A stretch of 64,000 nt of DNA from positions 992,001-1,056,000 of the forward strand of contig NZ_JAPEPC010000001.1 in the NCBI RefSeq assembly GCF_026340465.1. The letters run 5' to 3'. Source of the DNA: Streptomyces sp. NBC_01306. GTDB taxonomy: Bacteria; Actinomycetota; Actinomycetes; Streptomycetales; Streptomycetaceae. Of this stretch, positions 51,868 through 59,579 are shown in pieces. The notes under the pieces were generated by a model. That model was not told where the DNA came from and did no database searches. It saw only the letters and a program-made list of their open reading frames with translations. The translations under genes were made by a program, and so were the position numbers. The first letter of the stretch is position 1. The number at the start of each line of letters is the position of its first letter.

Positions 51868-53541
51868 GTGATCACCATGCCCGCCCGGAAGCCACGGCGC
51901 AGTGCCGCGGCCACCCGTGAGAAACCCCTGCTGCTCGACCGCGCTGCGGCCAAGCGGCGGCTGGCCGACGACACCTACGACGTGGTCGTCATCGGCGGCG
52001 GCATCACCGGCGCCTACGCCGTACTCGACGCGGTCTCGCGCGGGCTGCGCGCGGCGCTCGTCGAGAAGGACGACTTCGCGTCCGGCACGTCGTCCAAGTC
52101 GTCGAAGATGGTGCACGGCGGCCTGCGCTACATCGAGCAGGGCAACGTCAACCTCGTACGCCACTCCCTGCTGGAGCGGCACCGGTTCCGCAAGAACGCC
52201 CCGCACCTGGTGCACCGGCTGCCGTTCCTCTTCCCGATCCTGGAGAAGGAGGGCATCTTCGACGCCCGGCTCGCCAAGGGTTTCGAGGGGCTGCTCTGGA
52301 CGTACGACCTGGTCGGCGGCTGGCGGATCGGCAAGCTGCACCAGCGGCTCTCGGTACCGGAGGTCCTCGCGCAGGCGCCGACGCTGCGCGCGGAGAACCT
52401 CCGGGGCGGGCTGATGTACTTCGACGCCCGCACCGACGACGCCCGGCTCGTCCTGACCATCGTCAGGACCGCCGCGGCGCTCGGCGCGACCGTGCTCAAC
52501 GGGGTCAGGGCCGACGGCCTCCTGATGCAGGGGGGCAGGGTTTCCGGGGCCCGGGTCTCCGTGGACGGCGACAGCTTCGACATCCGGGCGCGGGCCGTCG
52601 TCAACGCCACCGGGGTGTGGACCGACGAGCTGGACGCGAAGGCCGACGACGGCCACCAGCCGCAGGTCCGCCCGGCCAAGGGCGTGCACATCGTGGTGCC
52701 GTGGGAGAAGGTGCGGATCAACTGCACGGTGACCGTGCCGATTCCGGGCCGGGCCCGCCGTGCCACCTGCACCCGCTGGGGCAACAGCGTCGTCCTCGGC
52801 ACCACCGACGAGGACTACCGGGGCTCGCCCGACGACGTGCACTGCACACGCCAGGAGATGGACTTCCTGCTGGAGGGCGCCAACACGGCGTTCGAGGGGA
52901 AGCTCACCCCCGACGACGTGGTCGGCTCCATCGGCGGGCTGCGCCCGCTGGTCGGCGGCAAGGAGGGCGCGACGCTCGACATGCGCCGCGACCACCACAT
53001 CACCGTCGGGCGCACCGGCATGGTGACGGTGACCGGCGGCAAGCTCACCACCAGCCGCCACATGGGCGAGCTGGTCATCGACAAGGTGATGGCGGTGCTG
53101 GGCCGCAAGGGCTCCAGCCGTACGACGAACCTGCCGCTGCTCGGCGGCGCGGGCTACGACGCCGAGGCCGTCGCCGCGTCCGGTGGCATCGCCGCACACC
53201 TGGGCGAGCGCTTCGGCACGGAGGCCCGCTTCGTCGGTGACCTCATCCAGGACGACCCGTCGCTGGCGGAGCCGATCGTCGCGGGCCTCCCGTACACCAG
53301 GGCGGAGGTCGTCTACGCGGCCCGCGCGGAGCTGGCCCGGTCCGTCGACGACGTCCTCTCCCGCCGCACGCGCGCGCGGCTCTTCGCCCGGGACGCCTCC
53401 GCGGATGCGGCGGGCGCCGTGGGCGCGATCCTCGGCCGGGAACTGAACCTCACGGAGGCGGAGGTCGAGCGCTCCGTCGCCGACTACCTCGCAGCCGTCC
53501 GTCACGAAAAGTCCGTACTCCTCGAAGGGGCAACAGCATGA
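51868..53541 (+). CDS. glpD: Glycerol-3-phosphate dehydrogenase/oxidase (FAD, GlpD family)
   Basis: 557 residues. It oxidises sn-glycerol 3-phosphate to dihydroxyacetone phosphate, passing electrons to quinone or oxygen. FAD-binding VVVIGGGITGAYAVLDA, the SSKSSKMVHGGLRYIEQGN family motif and KGVHIVVPWEKVR substrate region are all present. GTG 51868 has CAGGAG; an ATG three codons in is the alternative. The stop overlaps the next ATG by 4 bases. Whether its substrate is G3P or the product of the atypical kinase is open. Confidence 0.9.
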   Translation: MITMPARKPRRSAAATREKPLLLDRAAAKRRLADDTYDVVVIGGGITGAYAVLDAVSRGLRAALVEKDDFASGTSSKSSKMVHGGLRYIEQGNVNLVRHSLLERHRFRKNAPHLVHRLPFLFPILEKEGIFDARLAKGFEGLLWTYDLVGGWRIGKLHQRLSVPEVLAQAPTLRAENLRGGLMYFDARTDDARLVLTIVRTAAALGATVLNGVRADGLLMQGGRVSGARVSVDGDSFDIRARAVVNATGVWTDELDAKADDGHQPQVRPAKGVHIVVPWEKVRINCTVTVPIPGRARRATCTRWGNSVVLGTTDEDYRGSPDDVHCTRQEMDFLLEGANTAFEGKLTPDDVVGSIGGLRPLVGGKEGATLDMRRDHHITVGRTGMVTVTGGKLTTSRHMGELVIDKVMAVLGRKGSSRTTNLPLLGGAGYDAEAVAASGGIAAHLGERFGTEARFVGDLIQDDPSLAEPIVAGLPYTRAEVVYAARAELARSVDDVLSRRTRARLFARDASADAAGAVGAILGRELNLTEAEVERSVADYLAAVRHEKSVLLEGATA

Positions 53542-55091
53542 TCAGCCGTCAGACCATCACCCACCCGTTCAACCGGGGCAACTACACCGTCGGCGCGCCG
53601 AGTTTCGCCAAGTGGGCGCAGAACACCCCGGTCGGCGAAGGCGAGGCCGCGCTCCAGGTCGATCCGGTGGCGGTGCCGGAGACCGTGATCGAGGCGCTGC
53701 GCGAAGCCGCCCACGCCGTGCACACCACCCGCGAGGAGGTCGTCACCCGGACCCGCGACTGGTGGGCCGGTTCGATGATCGGCGAGACAGAAGGCCGCCC
53801 TGCGACACCGGACGCGGTGGTCGTCGAGGCCGCGGACGCCGAGCAGATCGCCGCCGTCCTGCGGATCTGCCACGCGGCGGGCATTCCCGTCACACCGTCC
53901 GCGGGCCGCTCGAACGTCACCGGCGCGGCACTGCCCGTCTTCGGCGGTGTCGTCCTGGACGTGTGCGCGCTGAACCGGATCACCGGCTTCGACGCGGAGT
54001 CGAACGTCGTGGACGTCGAGGCCGGGATGTTCGGCGACCTCTTCGAGAAGCAGCTCCAGGAGGAGTACGGCGTCACGACCGGCCACTGGCCCTCCGCGTT
54101 CGCCGTCTCCACGGTCGGCGGCTGGATCGCCTGCCGGGGCGCCGGGCAGCTCTCCACCCGCTACGGCAAGATCGAGGACATGGTCGTCGGTGTGGACGTC
54201 ATCCACGCCGACGGCACCCGTGCCACCTACGGCGACTACGCGCGCGCCGCCGTCGGCCCCGACCTGCGCCAGCTGTTCATCGGCTCGGAGGGCACGCTCG
54301 GGGTGATCGTCTCCGCACGGCTGCGGGTGCACCCGCTGCCGGAGTACGCGAACGCGGTGGCATACGGCTTCGCTTCCTTCGCGGAGGGCCTGGACGCGTG
54401 CCGCGAGATCATGCAGCGCGGTGCGACCCCGGCCGTCCTGCGGCTGTACGACGCCCTGGAGTCCGGCACCCACTTCGGCCACCCGGAGACCAATCTGCTG
54501 CTGATCGCCGACGAGGGCGACCCGGCGATCGTCGACGCGTCGATCAAGGTGGCGGCGGAGGTCTGCGCGGCGTACGGCCCCGAGCTGGACTCCAAGGCGG
54601 TCTTCGAGCGCTGGCTGGACGAGCGGATGCTGGTCGGCAAGTCGGCGGACGGCTTCAAGCCCGGCCCAGGCTTCGTCGCCGACACCCTGGAGATGGCCGC
54701 GTCCTGGACCTCCCTGCCGGTGATCTACGACGAGGTGGTGGCCGCGATCCAGTCGGTGCCGGGCACACTGGCCGCGTCGGCCCACCAGTCCCACGCGTAC
54801 ACCGACGGTGCCTGCGTCTACTTCTCGCTGCGCGGCGACGTGGCGCCTGAAGCGCGCAGGGACTGGTACCGCTCGGTGTGGGACGCGGCCAACGCGGTCC
54901 TCATCGCGCACCGGGCCGCGCTCAGCCACCACCACGGCTGCGGGCTGCTGCGCGGCCCCTACCTGCAGGAATCTCTCGGCGCCGGGTTCACGACCTTCGT
55001 CGCGGTCAAGAACGCACTGGACCCGGCGGGCATCCTCAACCCTGGCAAACTGGGCCTTCCCAGCCGTTTCGGCACGTCTCCGCTGAACTGA
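53538..55091 (+). CDS. FAD-binding oxidoreductase, alkyl-DHAP synthase-like
   Basis: 517 residues of the vanillyl-alcohol-oxidase fold: PCMH FAD domain (VTPSAGRSNVTGAALP, FGGVVLDVCALNRITGF, TTGHWPSAFAVSTVGGWIA) and a C-terminal domain with SHHHGCGLLRGPYLQESLG. The triple His motif is diagnostic for alkylglycerone-phosphate synthases, which handle DHAP esters. A DHAP-related or polyol-phosphate substrate therefore fits the operon. ATG overlaps the dehydrogenase stop (ATGA). The true reaction is unknown; bacterial homologues outside ether-lipid makers are mostly uncharacterised. Confidence 0.85.
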   Translation: MISRQTITHPFNRGNYTVGAPSFAKWAQNTPVGEGEAALQVDPVAVPETVIEALREAAHAVHTTREEVVTRTRDWWAGSMIGETEGRPATPDAVVVEAADAEQIAAVLRICHAAGIPVTPSAGRSNVTGAALPVFGGVVLDVCALNRITGFDAESNVVDVEAGMFGDLFEKQLQEEYGVTTGHWPSAFAVSTVGGWIACRGAGQLSTRYGKIEDMVVGVDVIHADGTRATYGDYARAAVGPDLRQLFIGSEGTLGVIVSARLRVHPLPEYANAVAYGFASFAEGLDACREIMQRGATPAVLRLYDALESGTHFGHPETNLLLIADEGDPAIVDASIKVAAEVCAAYGPELDSKAVFERWLDERMLVGKSADGFKPGPGFVADTLEMAASWTSLPVIYDEVVAAIQSVPGTLAASAHQSHAYTDGACVYFSLRGDVAPEARRDWYRSVWDAANAVLIAHRAALSHHHGCGLLRGPYLQESLGAGFTTFVAVKNALDPAGILNPGKLGLPSRFGTSPLN

Positions 55092-55131
55092 CGTCAGCAG
55101 CCGTGCTCCGCCGATCCGTCCCAGGCAGGTC

Positions 55132-55788
55132 ATGAATTCCTCCCCCCGGTCCAGTTCCGCACTCGCCCCCCGGCTCGTCTCCGCGTTCGCGGAGGTGCCG
55201 GTCGTCGCGTCGGTCGTCGGCACCCAGCCGCTGCGGCAGTTCCTGACCGCGCCGGCCCGGGTCTGCATCCTCGCGTCGTTCGCGGTGGGTCAACTGCCTC
55301 AGGTGGTACCGGCGTTGGGCCGGGCGGGGAAGACGGTGTTCGTGAACGTCGACAGCAGCCCCGGTCTCGCGCAGGACCGGGGCGCGCTGGAGTTCATCAA
55401 GAACATGGGCGCGCACGGCGTGGTGAGCACCCGGCTCTCACTGATCGAGAAGGGCCGGCCGCTCGGGCTGCTGACGATGATGAAGGTGTTCGTCACCGAC
55501 CGGTCCAATCTGCGCCGCTCCACGGACGCGATCTCGCGCGGGGCGCCGGACCTGGTCGAGGTCATGCCCGCCCCGATCGTCGGCCGGATGAGCGCGCAGG
55601 CCCAGCGCGCCATGTCCCCTTATGTGGCCGCCGGGTTCGTGGAGTCCCCCGCGGACGTGGCGCTCGCGCTGGCCCTCGGGTCGGCCGCGGCCGCCACCTC
55701 CGACCCCCGCCTCTGGCATCTGCGCCGGGACCAGCTGCCGCCGGTCCCGCCCGCCGCACTGAAGAGGCCCGCACCACCTCAGGAGTAG
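55132..55788 (+). CDS. glpP: GlpP-type glycerol-3-phosphate-responsive antiterminator
   Basis: 218 residues (Bacillus GlpP is about 190). The TIM-barrel core matches GlpP: PVVASVVGTQPLRQFLTAPA, KTVFVNVDSSPGLAQDRGA, EFIKNMGAHGVVSTRLSLIE, LLTMMKVFVTDRSNL, and PDLVEVMPAPIVGRM (D-x-V-E-x-x-P). In Bacillus, GlpP with G3P lets RNA polymerase pass the leader terminator of glpD. A leader terminator occurs upstream of this operon at 48545-48594. ATG 55132 with AGGCAGG. An extra proline-rich C-terminal tail of about 20 residues is present. Confidence 0.85.
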   Translation: MNSSPRSSSALAPRLVSAFAEVPVVASVVGTQPLRQFLTAPARVCILASFAVGQLPQVVPALGRAGKTVFVNVDSSPGLAQDRGALEFIKNMGAHGVVSTRLSLIEKGRPLGLLTMMKVFVTDRSNLRRSTDAISRGAPDLVEVMPAPIVGRMSAQAQRAMSPYVAAGFVESPADVALALALGSAAAATSDPRLWHLRRDQLPPVPPAALKRPAPPQE

Positions 55789-55794
55789 TTCCCC

Positions 55795-56097
55795 ATGAGT
55801 TACGTAGTAGTGGCCCGCTATCGCACCAGGCCCGGCGAGGAGGCCACCGTGCTGTCCCTCCTCGACACCATGGCCGCCGCCTCCCGCGAGGAGCCCGGCA
55901 ACCTCAGCTACCGGGTCCACCAGGGCACCGAGGACCCGCGGGCGATCGTGCTGTACGAGGAGTACGCGACCGAGGCCGACTTCACCGCGCACTGCGCGAC
56001 CCCGCATTTCCAGGAGATCGTGCTGGGCCGGGTCGTGCCGCTGCTGGAGAGCCGCGACGTACTGCGCTGCACGCCGCGTCCGGCGGTGGAGTCGTGA
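55795..56097 (+). CDS. Antibiotic-biosynthesis-monooxygenase (ABM) domain protein
   Basis: 100 residues, one ferredoxin-like ABM fold as in quinol monooxygenases (YgiN): VVVARYRTRPGEEATVLSLL, EPGNLSYRVHQGTEDP, FTAHCATPHFQEIV with the conserved H-x3-PHF. It starts 6 bases after glpP and overlaps the dehydrogenase gene (GTGA). A role in oxidising or protecting a quinone or aldehyde product of the pathway is possible; not shown. Confidence 0.85.
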   Translation: MSYVVVARYRTRPGEEATVLSLLDTMAAASREEPGNLSYRVHQGTEDPRAIVLYEEYATEADFTAHCATPHFQEIVLGRVVPLLESRDVLRCTPRPAVES

Positions 56098-57233
56098 GGA
56101 CGCGCGCCGTGGTGCTGCGCGGCATATCGAACGAACGCCCCTACGGCGAGACCCGGCCGGCCGGGGTCGAGGAGCTGGAACTCGGCGCGCCGCGCGAGGG
56201 CGAGGTGCTGGTCCGGGTCGCCGCGGCCTCGCTCTGCCACTCCGACCTGTCGGTCGTCAACGGCGACCGGGTCCGCCCGCTGCCGATGGCGCTGGGCCAT
56301 GAGGCAGTGGGAGTGGTCGAGGAGACCGGCCGCGGCGTCGGCCGGGTCTCCCCCGGCGACCATGTCGCCCTGGTGTTCGTGCCCAGTTGCGGCTTCTGCC
56401 ACGACTGCGCGGCGGGCCGCCCGGCGCTGTGCGCGGCGGCCGCGGCGGCGAACGGCTCCGGCGGGCTGCTGCACGGTCCTTCCCTGCTGACGGACTCCGC
56501 GGGCCGGACGGTCCACCACCAGCTCGGCGTCTCGGCCTTCTCCGAGTACGCGGTGGTGGCGCAGGAGTCGGTGGTCCCGATCCCGGCGGACGTGCCGTTC
56601 GCGGTGGCGTCGATGTTCGGTTGTGCGGTCCTGACCGGCGCGGGCGCGGTCATCAACACGGCCGGGCTGCGCCCCGGCGAGTCGGCGGTGGTGTACGGCC
56701 TGGGCGGGGTGGGCCTCTCCGCGGTGCTGGGCGCGCGGGCAGCGGGCGCGTACCCGGTCATCGCGGTGGACCCGGTCCCGGAGAAGCGGGCGCTGGCGCT
56801 GCGGCTGGGCGCCACCCATGCGTACGCGCCGGAGGACGCGGCCACGGCTGTCGCCGATCTCACCGGCGGCGGCGCCGGGTCGGCGGTGGAGGCGGTGGGC
56901 AGCCCGCGGGTGATGGCCGACTGCCTGGCCGCCGTGGCCCGGGGCGGGAAGGTGGTCTCGGTGGGGCTCCCGGCGCCGGGCCGGGTGCTCGAAGTCCCGG
57001 CCCTGGCCTTCGCGGGTGAGGGCAAGTCGCTGCTCGGCTCCTACATGGGCGACGCGGTGCCGCGCCGGGACATCCCGAGGTTCCTCGACCTGTGGCGGGC
57101 CGGTCTGTTCCCGGTGGAGGAGATGCACACCGGGACGCTGCCGCTCACCGGCATCAACCACGCCATGGAGGAGCTGGCCTCCGGGCGGGCGATCCGCCAG
57201 GTGCTCGACACCTCGGGGCTGCTGGGCGTCTGA
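56094..57233 (+). CDS. Zinc-dependent alcohol dehydrogenase
   Basis: 379 residues of the medium-chain family. Catalytic zinc ligands: Cys in SLCHSDLSVV and His-Glu in LGHEAVGVVEE. The four structural-zinc cysteines lie in CGFCHDCAAGRPALC. The NAD site is GLGGVGLSAVLGARAAGA and the following Asp in VDPVPEK prefers NAD. GTG 56094 overlaps the ABM stop. The gene is the last of the operon; it may oxidise the polyol or reduce the matching aldehyde. Confidence 0.9.
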   Translation: MRTRAVVLRGISNERPYGETRPAGVEELELGAPREGEVLVRVAAASLCHSDLSVVNGDRVRPLPMALGHEAVGVVEETGRGVGRVSPGDHVALVFVPSCGFCHDCAAGRPALCAAAAAANGSGGLLHGPSLLTDSAGRTVHHQLGVSAFSEYAVVAQESVVPIPADVPFAVASMFGCAVLTGAGAVINTAGLRPGESAVVYGLGGVGLSAVLGARAAGAYPVIAVDPVPEKRALALRLGATHAYAPEDAATAVADLTGGGAGSAVEAVGSPRVMADCLAAVARGGKVVSVGLPAPGRVLEVPALAFAGEGKSLLGSYMGDAVPRRDIPRFLDLWRAGLFPVEEMHTGTLPLTGINHAMEELASGRAIRQVLDTSGLLGV

Positions 57234-57343
57234 CCCGGTCACACGACCGCACACGGCCGGGGACGGCACGGCGCCGCTCCGCCACACCCGCCACACCCGC
57301 CCACCCGGCTCGGCCGCCGGACCCGGCCCGCACGTAAGCATCA

Positions 57344-57356
57344 AACATGGGATGTT
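57344..57356. promoter_or_regulatory. Candidate FadR-type operator
   Basis: AACAT-GGG-ATGTT, perfect arms, nested in a wider ATCAA...TTGAT inverted pair (57340-57364), 44 bases upstream of the GntR start. Probably the autoregulatory site of that regulator. The rest of the 166-base gap 57234-57399 shows no other element. Confidence 0.5.
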
Positions 57357-57399
57357 AGGTTGATTGGAGGTATTGAACCTGGAGAACCTGGAGGTGGAC

Positions 57400-58176
57400 A
57401 TGCCGCTACGCGCGACGGAGCGCTCCAGCCTGGTCGGACGCGTGATCGACCAGCTGCAGACCCTGATCGAGTCACGGGAGTGGCCGGTCGGTACGAAGAT
57501 TCCGGCCGAGCCGGTCCTGGTGGAGCTGCTGGGGGTCGGCCGGAACACGGTGCGCGAGGCGGTGCGCGCGCTGGTGCACAGCGGAATGCTGGAGCCCCGC
57601 CAGGGAGACGGGACCTACGTACGCGCCGCCGACGACCTCGGCGCCGCGCTGCTGCGGCGGCTGCGGCGGGCGAGCCATCTGGAGGCGCTGGAGGTCCGGG
57701 CCGGTCTTGAGCGCGACGCCGCCCGGCTTGCGGCCGAACGCCGCACCCCCGAGGACGTGGCGGCGCTGCGGGCCGCCCTGCGGCGCCGCGACGAGACCAG
57801 GCAGGAACCCGATCCCGCGGAGTTCGTGGACGCGGACGTCTCCTTCCACCACGCGGTGGTGGCCGCGGCGCACAACGGGATGCTCACCGACCTGTACAGC
57901 CATCTCACCGACGGGCTGCGCGCCGCGATCACCTCCGTCGCGCACGCTCCGCTGCCGGACGGGCCGCGCTTCCAGCTGGATTCGCACGCCGCCCTGGTGG
58001 ACGCGATCGAGGCGGCGGACGCCGACCGGGCGATCCGCTGTGTCGAGCAGTACATCAACGAGACCATCGCCTCCGTACGGACCCTGCAGGACGCGGATCC
58101 GCTGCCCGGACGGCCCGGCAGCGGCGATTCCGGCCCCGGGACAGGCACCGGCGAGAACACCGGAGGCCGCTCATGA
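57400..58176 (+). CDS. GntR/FadR-family (FCD) transcriptional regulator
   Basis: 258 residues. HTH: AEPVLVELLGVGRNTVREAVRALVHSGMLEPRQGDGTYV. The FCD domain shows metal-site residues in DADVSFHHAVVAAAHN and the final H in DSHAALVDAI. ATG 57400 is chosen because an ideal GGAGGTGG precedes it; the frame opens 12 codons earlier. The stop overlaps the transporter ATG (ATGA). It may control its own operon with the CynX-like transporter and possibly the upstream polyol operon. Confidence 0.9.
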   Translation: MPLRATERSSLVGRVIDQLQTLIESREWPVGTKIPAEPVLVELLGVGRNTVREAVRALVHSGMLEPRQGDGTYVRAADDLGAALLRRLRRASHLEALEVRAGLERDAARLAAERRTPEDVAALRAALRRRDETRQEPDPAEFVDADVSFHHAVVAAAHNGMLTDLYSHLTDGLRAAITSVAHAPLPDGPRFQLDSHAALVDAIEAADADRAIRCVEQYINETIASVRTLQDADPLPGRPGSGDSGPGTGTGENTGGRS

Positions 58177-59495
58177 AGGGCACCCCTGCTGAGCGGAGTG
58201 CGACCCGGCCGCCCGGCGAGCCGATACCGGCCGCACCCGCGTCCGCACCGGCACGGGACGCGGCGCGGACACCGGTCCGGCCGGGCGGGCTGCTCGCGTT
58301 CGGCGTGATCATCCTGGCGCTGAATCTGCGCCCCGCCCTGGTCGCCGCGTCGCCGCTGCTCGACACCATCCGTACCGGAACGGGCATGTCCGCCACCGCG
58401 GTCGGGCTGCTGACCACCCTGCCGCTGCTCTGCTTCGGCCTGCTGGCCCCCTTCGCACCGCGCCTGGGACGCAGGTTCGGCATGGAGCCCGCGCTGCTGG
58501 GCACCATGGTGCTGATCTGCGCCGGAACCGCGCTGCGGCTGGTGCCGTCGATGGCTGCGCTGCTCGGCGGCACCGTCGTCGTCGGCGCGGGCATCGCCGT
58601 CGCCAACGTCCTGCTGCCCGGGGTCATCAAGCGCGACTTCCCGCACCGGGTCGGCCTGATGACCGGTCTCTACTCGATGTCGCTGTTCGGCGGGGCCGCG
58701 CTGGCGGCCGGTATCACCGTCCCCGTCGAGCACGCCGCCCACCTGGACTGGCGCTCCACGCTGGCGCTGTGGGGGCTGCTCGGTGTGCTGGCGGTCATCG
58801 TCTGGGCCCCGCAGCTCCGCCGCCACAGCCGGGCCACCGCGGCCGAGGCGCGCAGCGCGGCGCATCCCGTGCGGGGGCTGTGGCGGCACCCCGTCGCCTG
58901 GCTGGTCACCGGCTACATGGGCCTGCAGTCCCTCTCGTACTACGCCGCCGCCGCATGGCTGCCGACCATCCTGAGCAACGCGGGGATGGCCGAGGGCACA
59001 GCGGGCTGGATGCTGTCGTTCTCCAGCCTGCTGGGGATCGCCGGGGCCTTCGTCTCCCCCGTCCTCGCCTCGCGGGGCGTGCGGCCCGGGCTGCTGGCGA
59101 CGGTCGGCGCCGTGCTGACCGCTGCCGGTTTCGCGGGGCTCGTCCTGGCCCCGGTGGGCTGGGCCTACCTCTGGATGGTGCTGCTCGGGCTCGGCCAGGG
59201 CGCGGCGATCTCGCTGGCGATGCTGTTCATCGTGGAGCGGGCGCCGGACGGCCGGCACGCCGCGCAACTGTCCAGCATGGCGCAGTGCTTCGGCTATCTG
59301 CTGGCCTCGGTGGGGCCGCTCGCGCTGGGTGCCGTGCACCAGCTGACCGACAGCTGGACGGTGCCGCTGGTGATGCTGATCGTGCTGCTGGTGCCGCAGG
59401 CGTTCATCGGCATCGGTGCCGCCCGCGACCGCCACGCCGCGCCGGACCAGGGCACACAGGACCAGGGCACGCAGGTGCGGGGAACGACGGACTGA
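58173..59495 (+). CDS. MFS transporter (CynX/NimT-like)
   Basis: 440 residues, about 12 helices after a 35-residue disordered head. LALNLRPALVAASPLLDTI is the NRP signature of the CynX/NimT group, with some members exporting cyanate or nitroimidazole. The substrate is unknown. ATG overlaps the GntR stop by 4 bases, so the two are coupled and the regulator likely senses the transported compound. Confidence 0.88.
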   Translation: MKGTPAERSATRPPGEPIPAAPASAPARDAARTPVRPGGLLAFGVIILALNLRPALVAASPLLDTIRTGTGMSATAVGLLTTLPLLCFGLLAPFAPRLGRRFGMEPALLGTMVLICAGTALRLVPSMAALLGGTVVVGAGIAVANVLLPGVIKRDFPHRVGLMTGLYSMSLFGGAALAAGITVPVEHAAHLDWRSTLALWGLLGVLAVIVWAPQLRRHSRATAAEARSAAHPVRGLWRHPVAWLVTGYMGLQSLSYYAAAAWLPTILSNAGMAEGTAGWMLSFSSLLGIAGAFVSPVLASRGVRPGLLATVGAVLTAAGFAGLVLAPVGWAYLWMVLLGLGQGAAISLAMLFIVERAPDGRHAAQLSSMAQCFGYLLASVGPLALGAVHQLTDSWTVPLVMLIVLLVPQAFIGIGAARDRHAAPDQGTQDQGTQVRGTTD

Positions 59496-59516
59496 CGGAG
59501 CCTGCCGGGGACACCA

Positions 59517-59573
59517 CCGCCGGCCGGACCGGCTGTGCGGGCCACTCGCCCGCGCAGCCGGTCCGGCCGGCGG
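59517..59573. terminator. Bidirectional hairpin terminator between convergent genes
   Basis: Arms of 25 bases at 59517-59541 and 59549-59573 with one T-G mismatch and loop CCACTCG, followed on the plus strand by TTT. It lies between the MFS stop (59495) and the FUSC stop (59580) and serves both. Confidence 0.8.
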
Positions 59574-59579
59574 TTTCCT

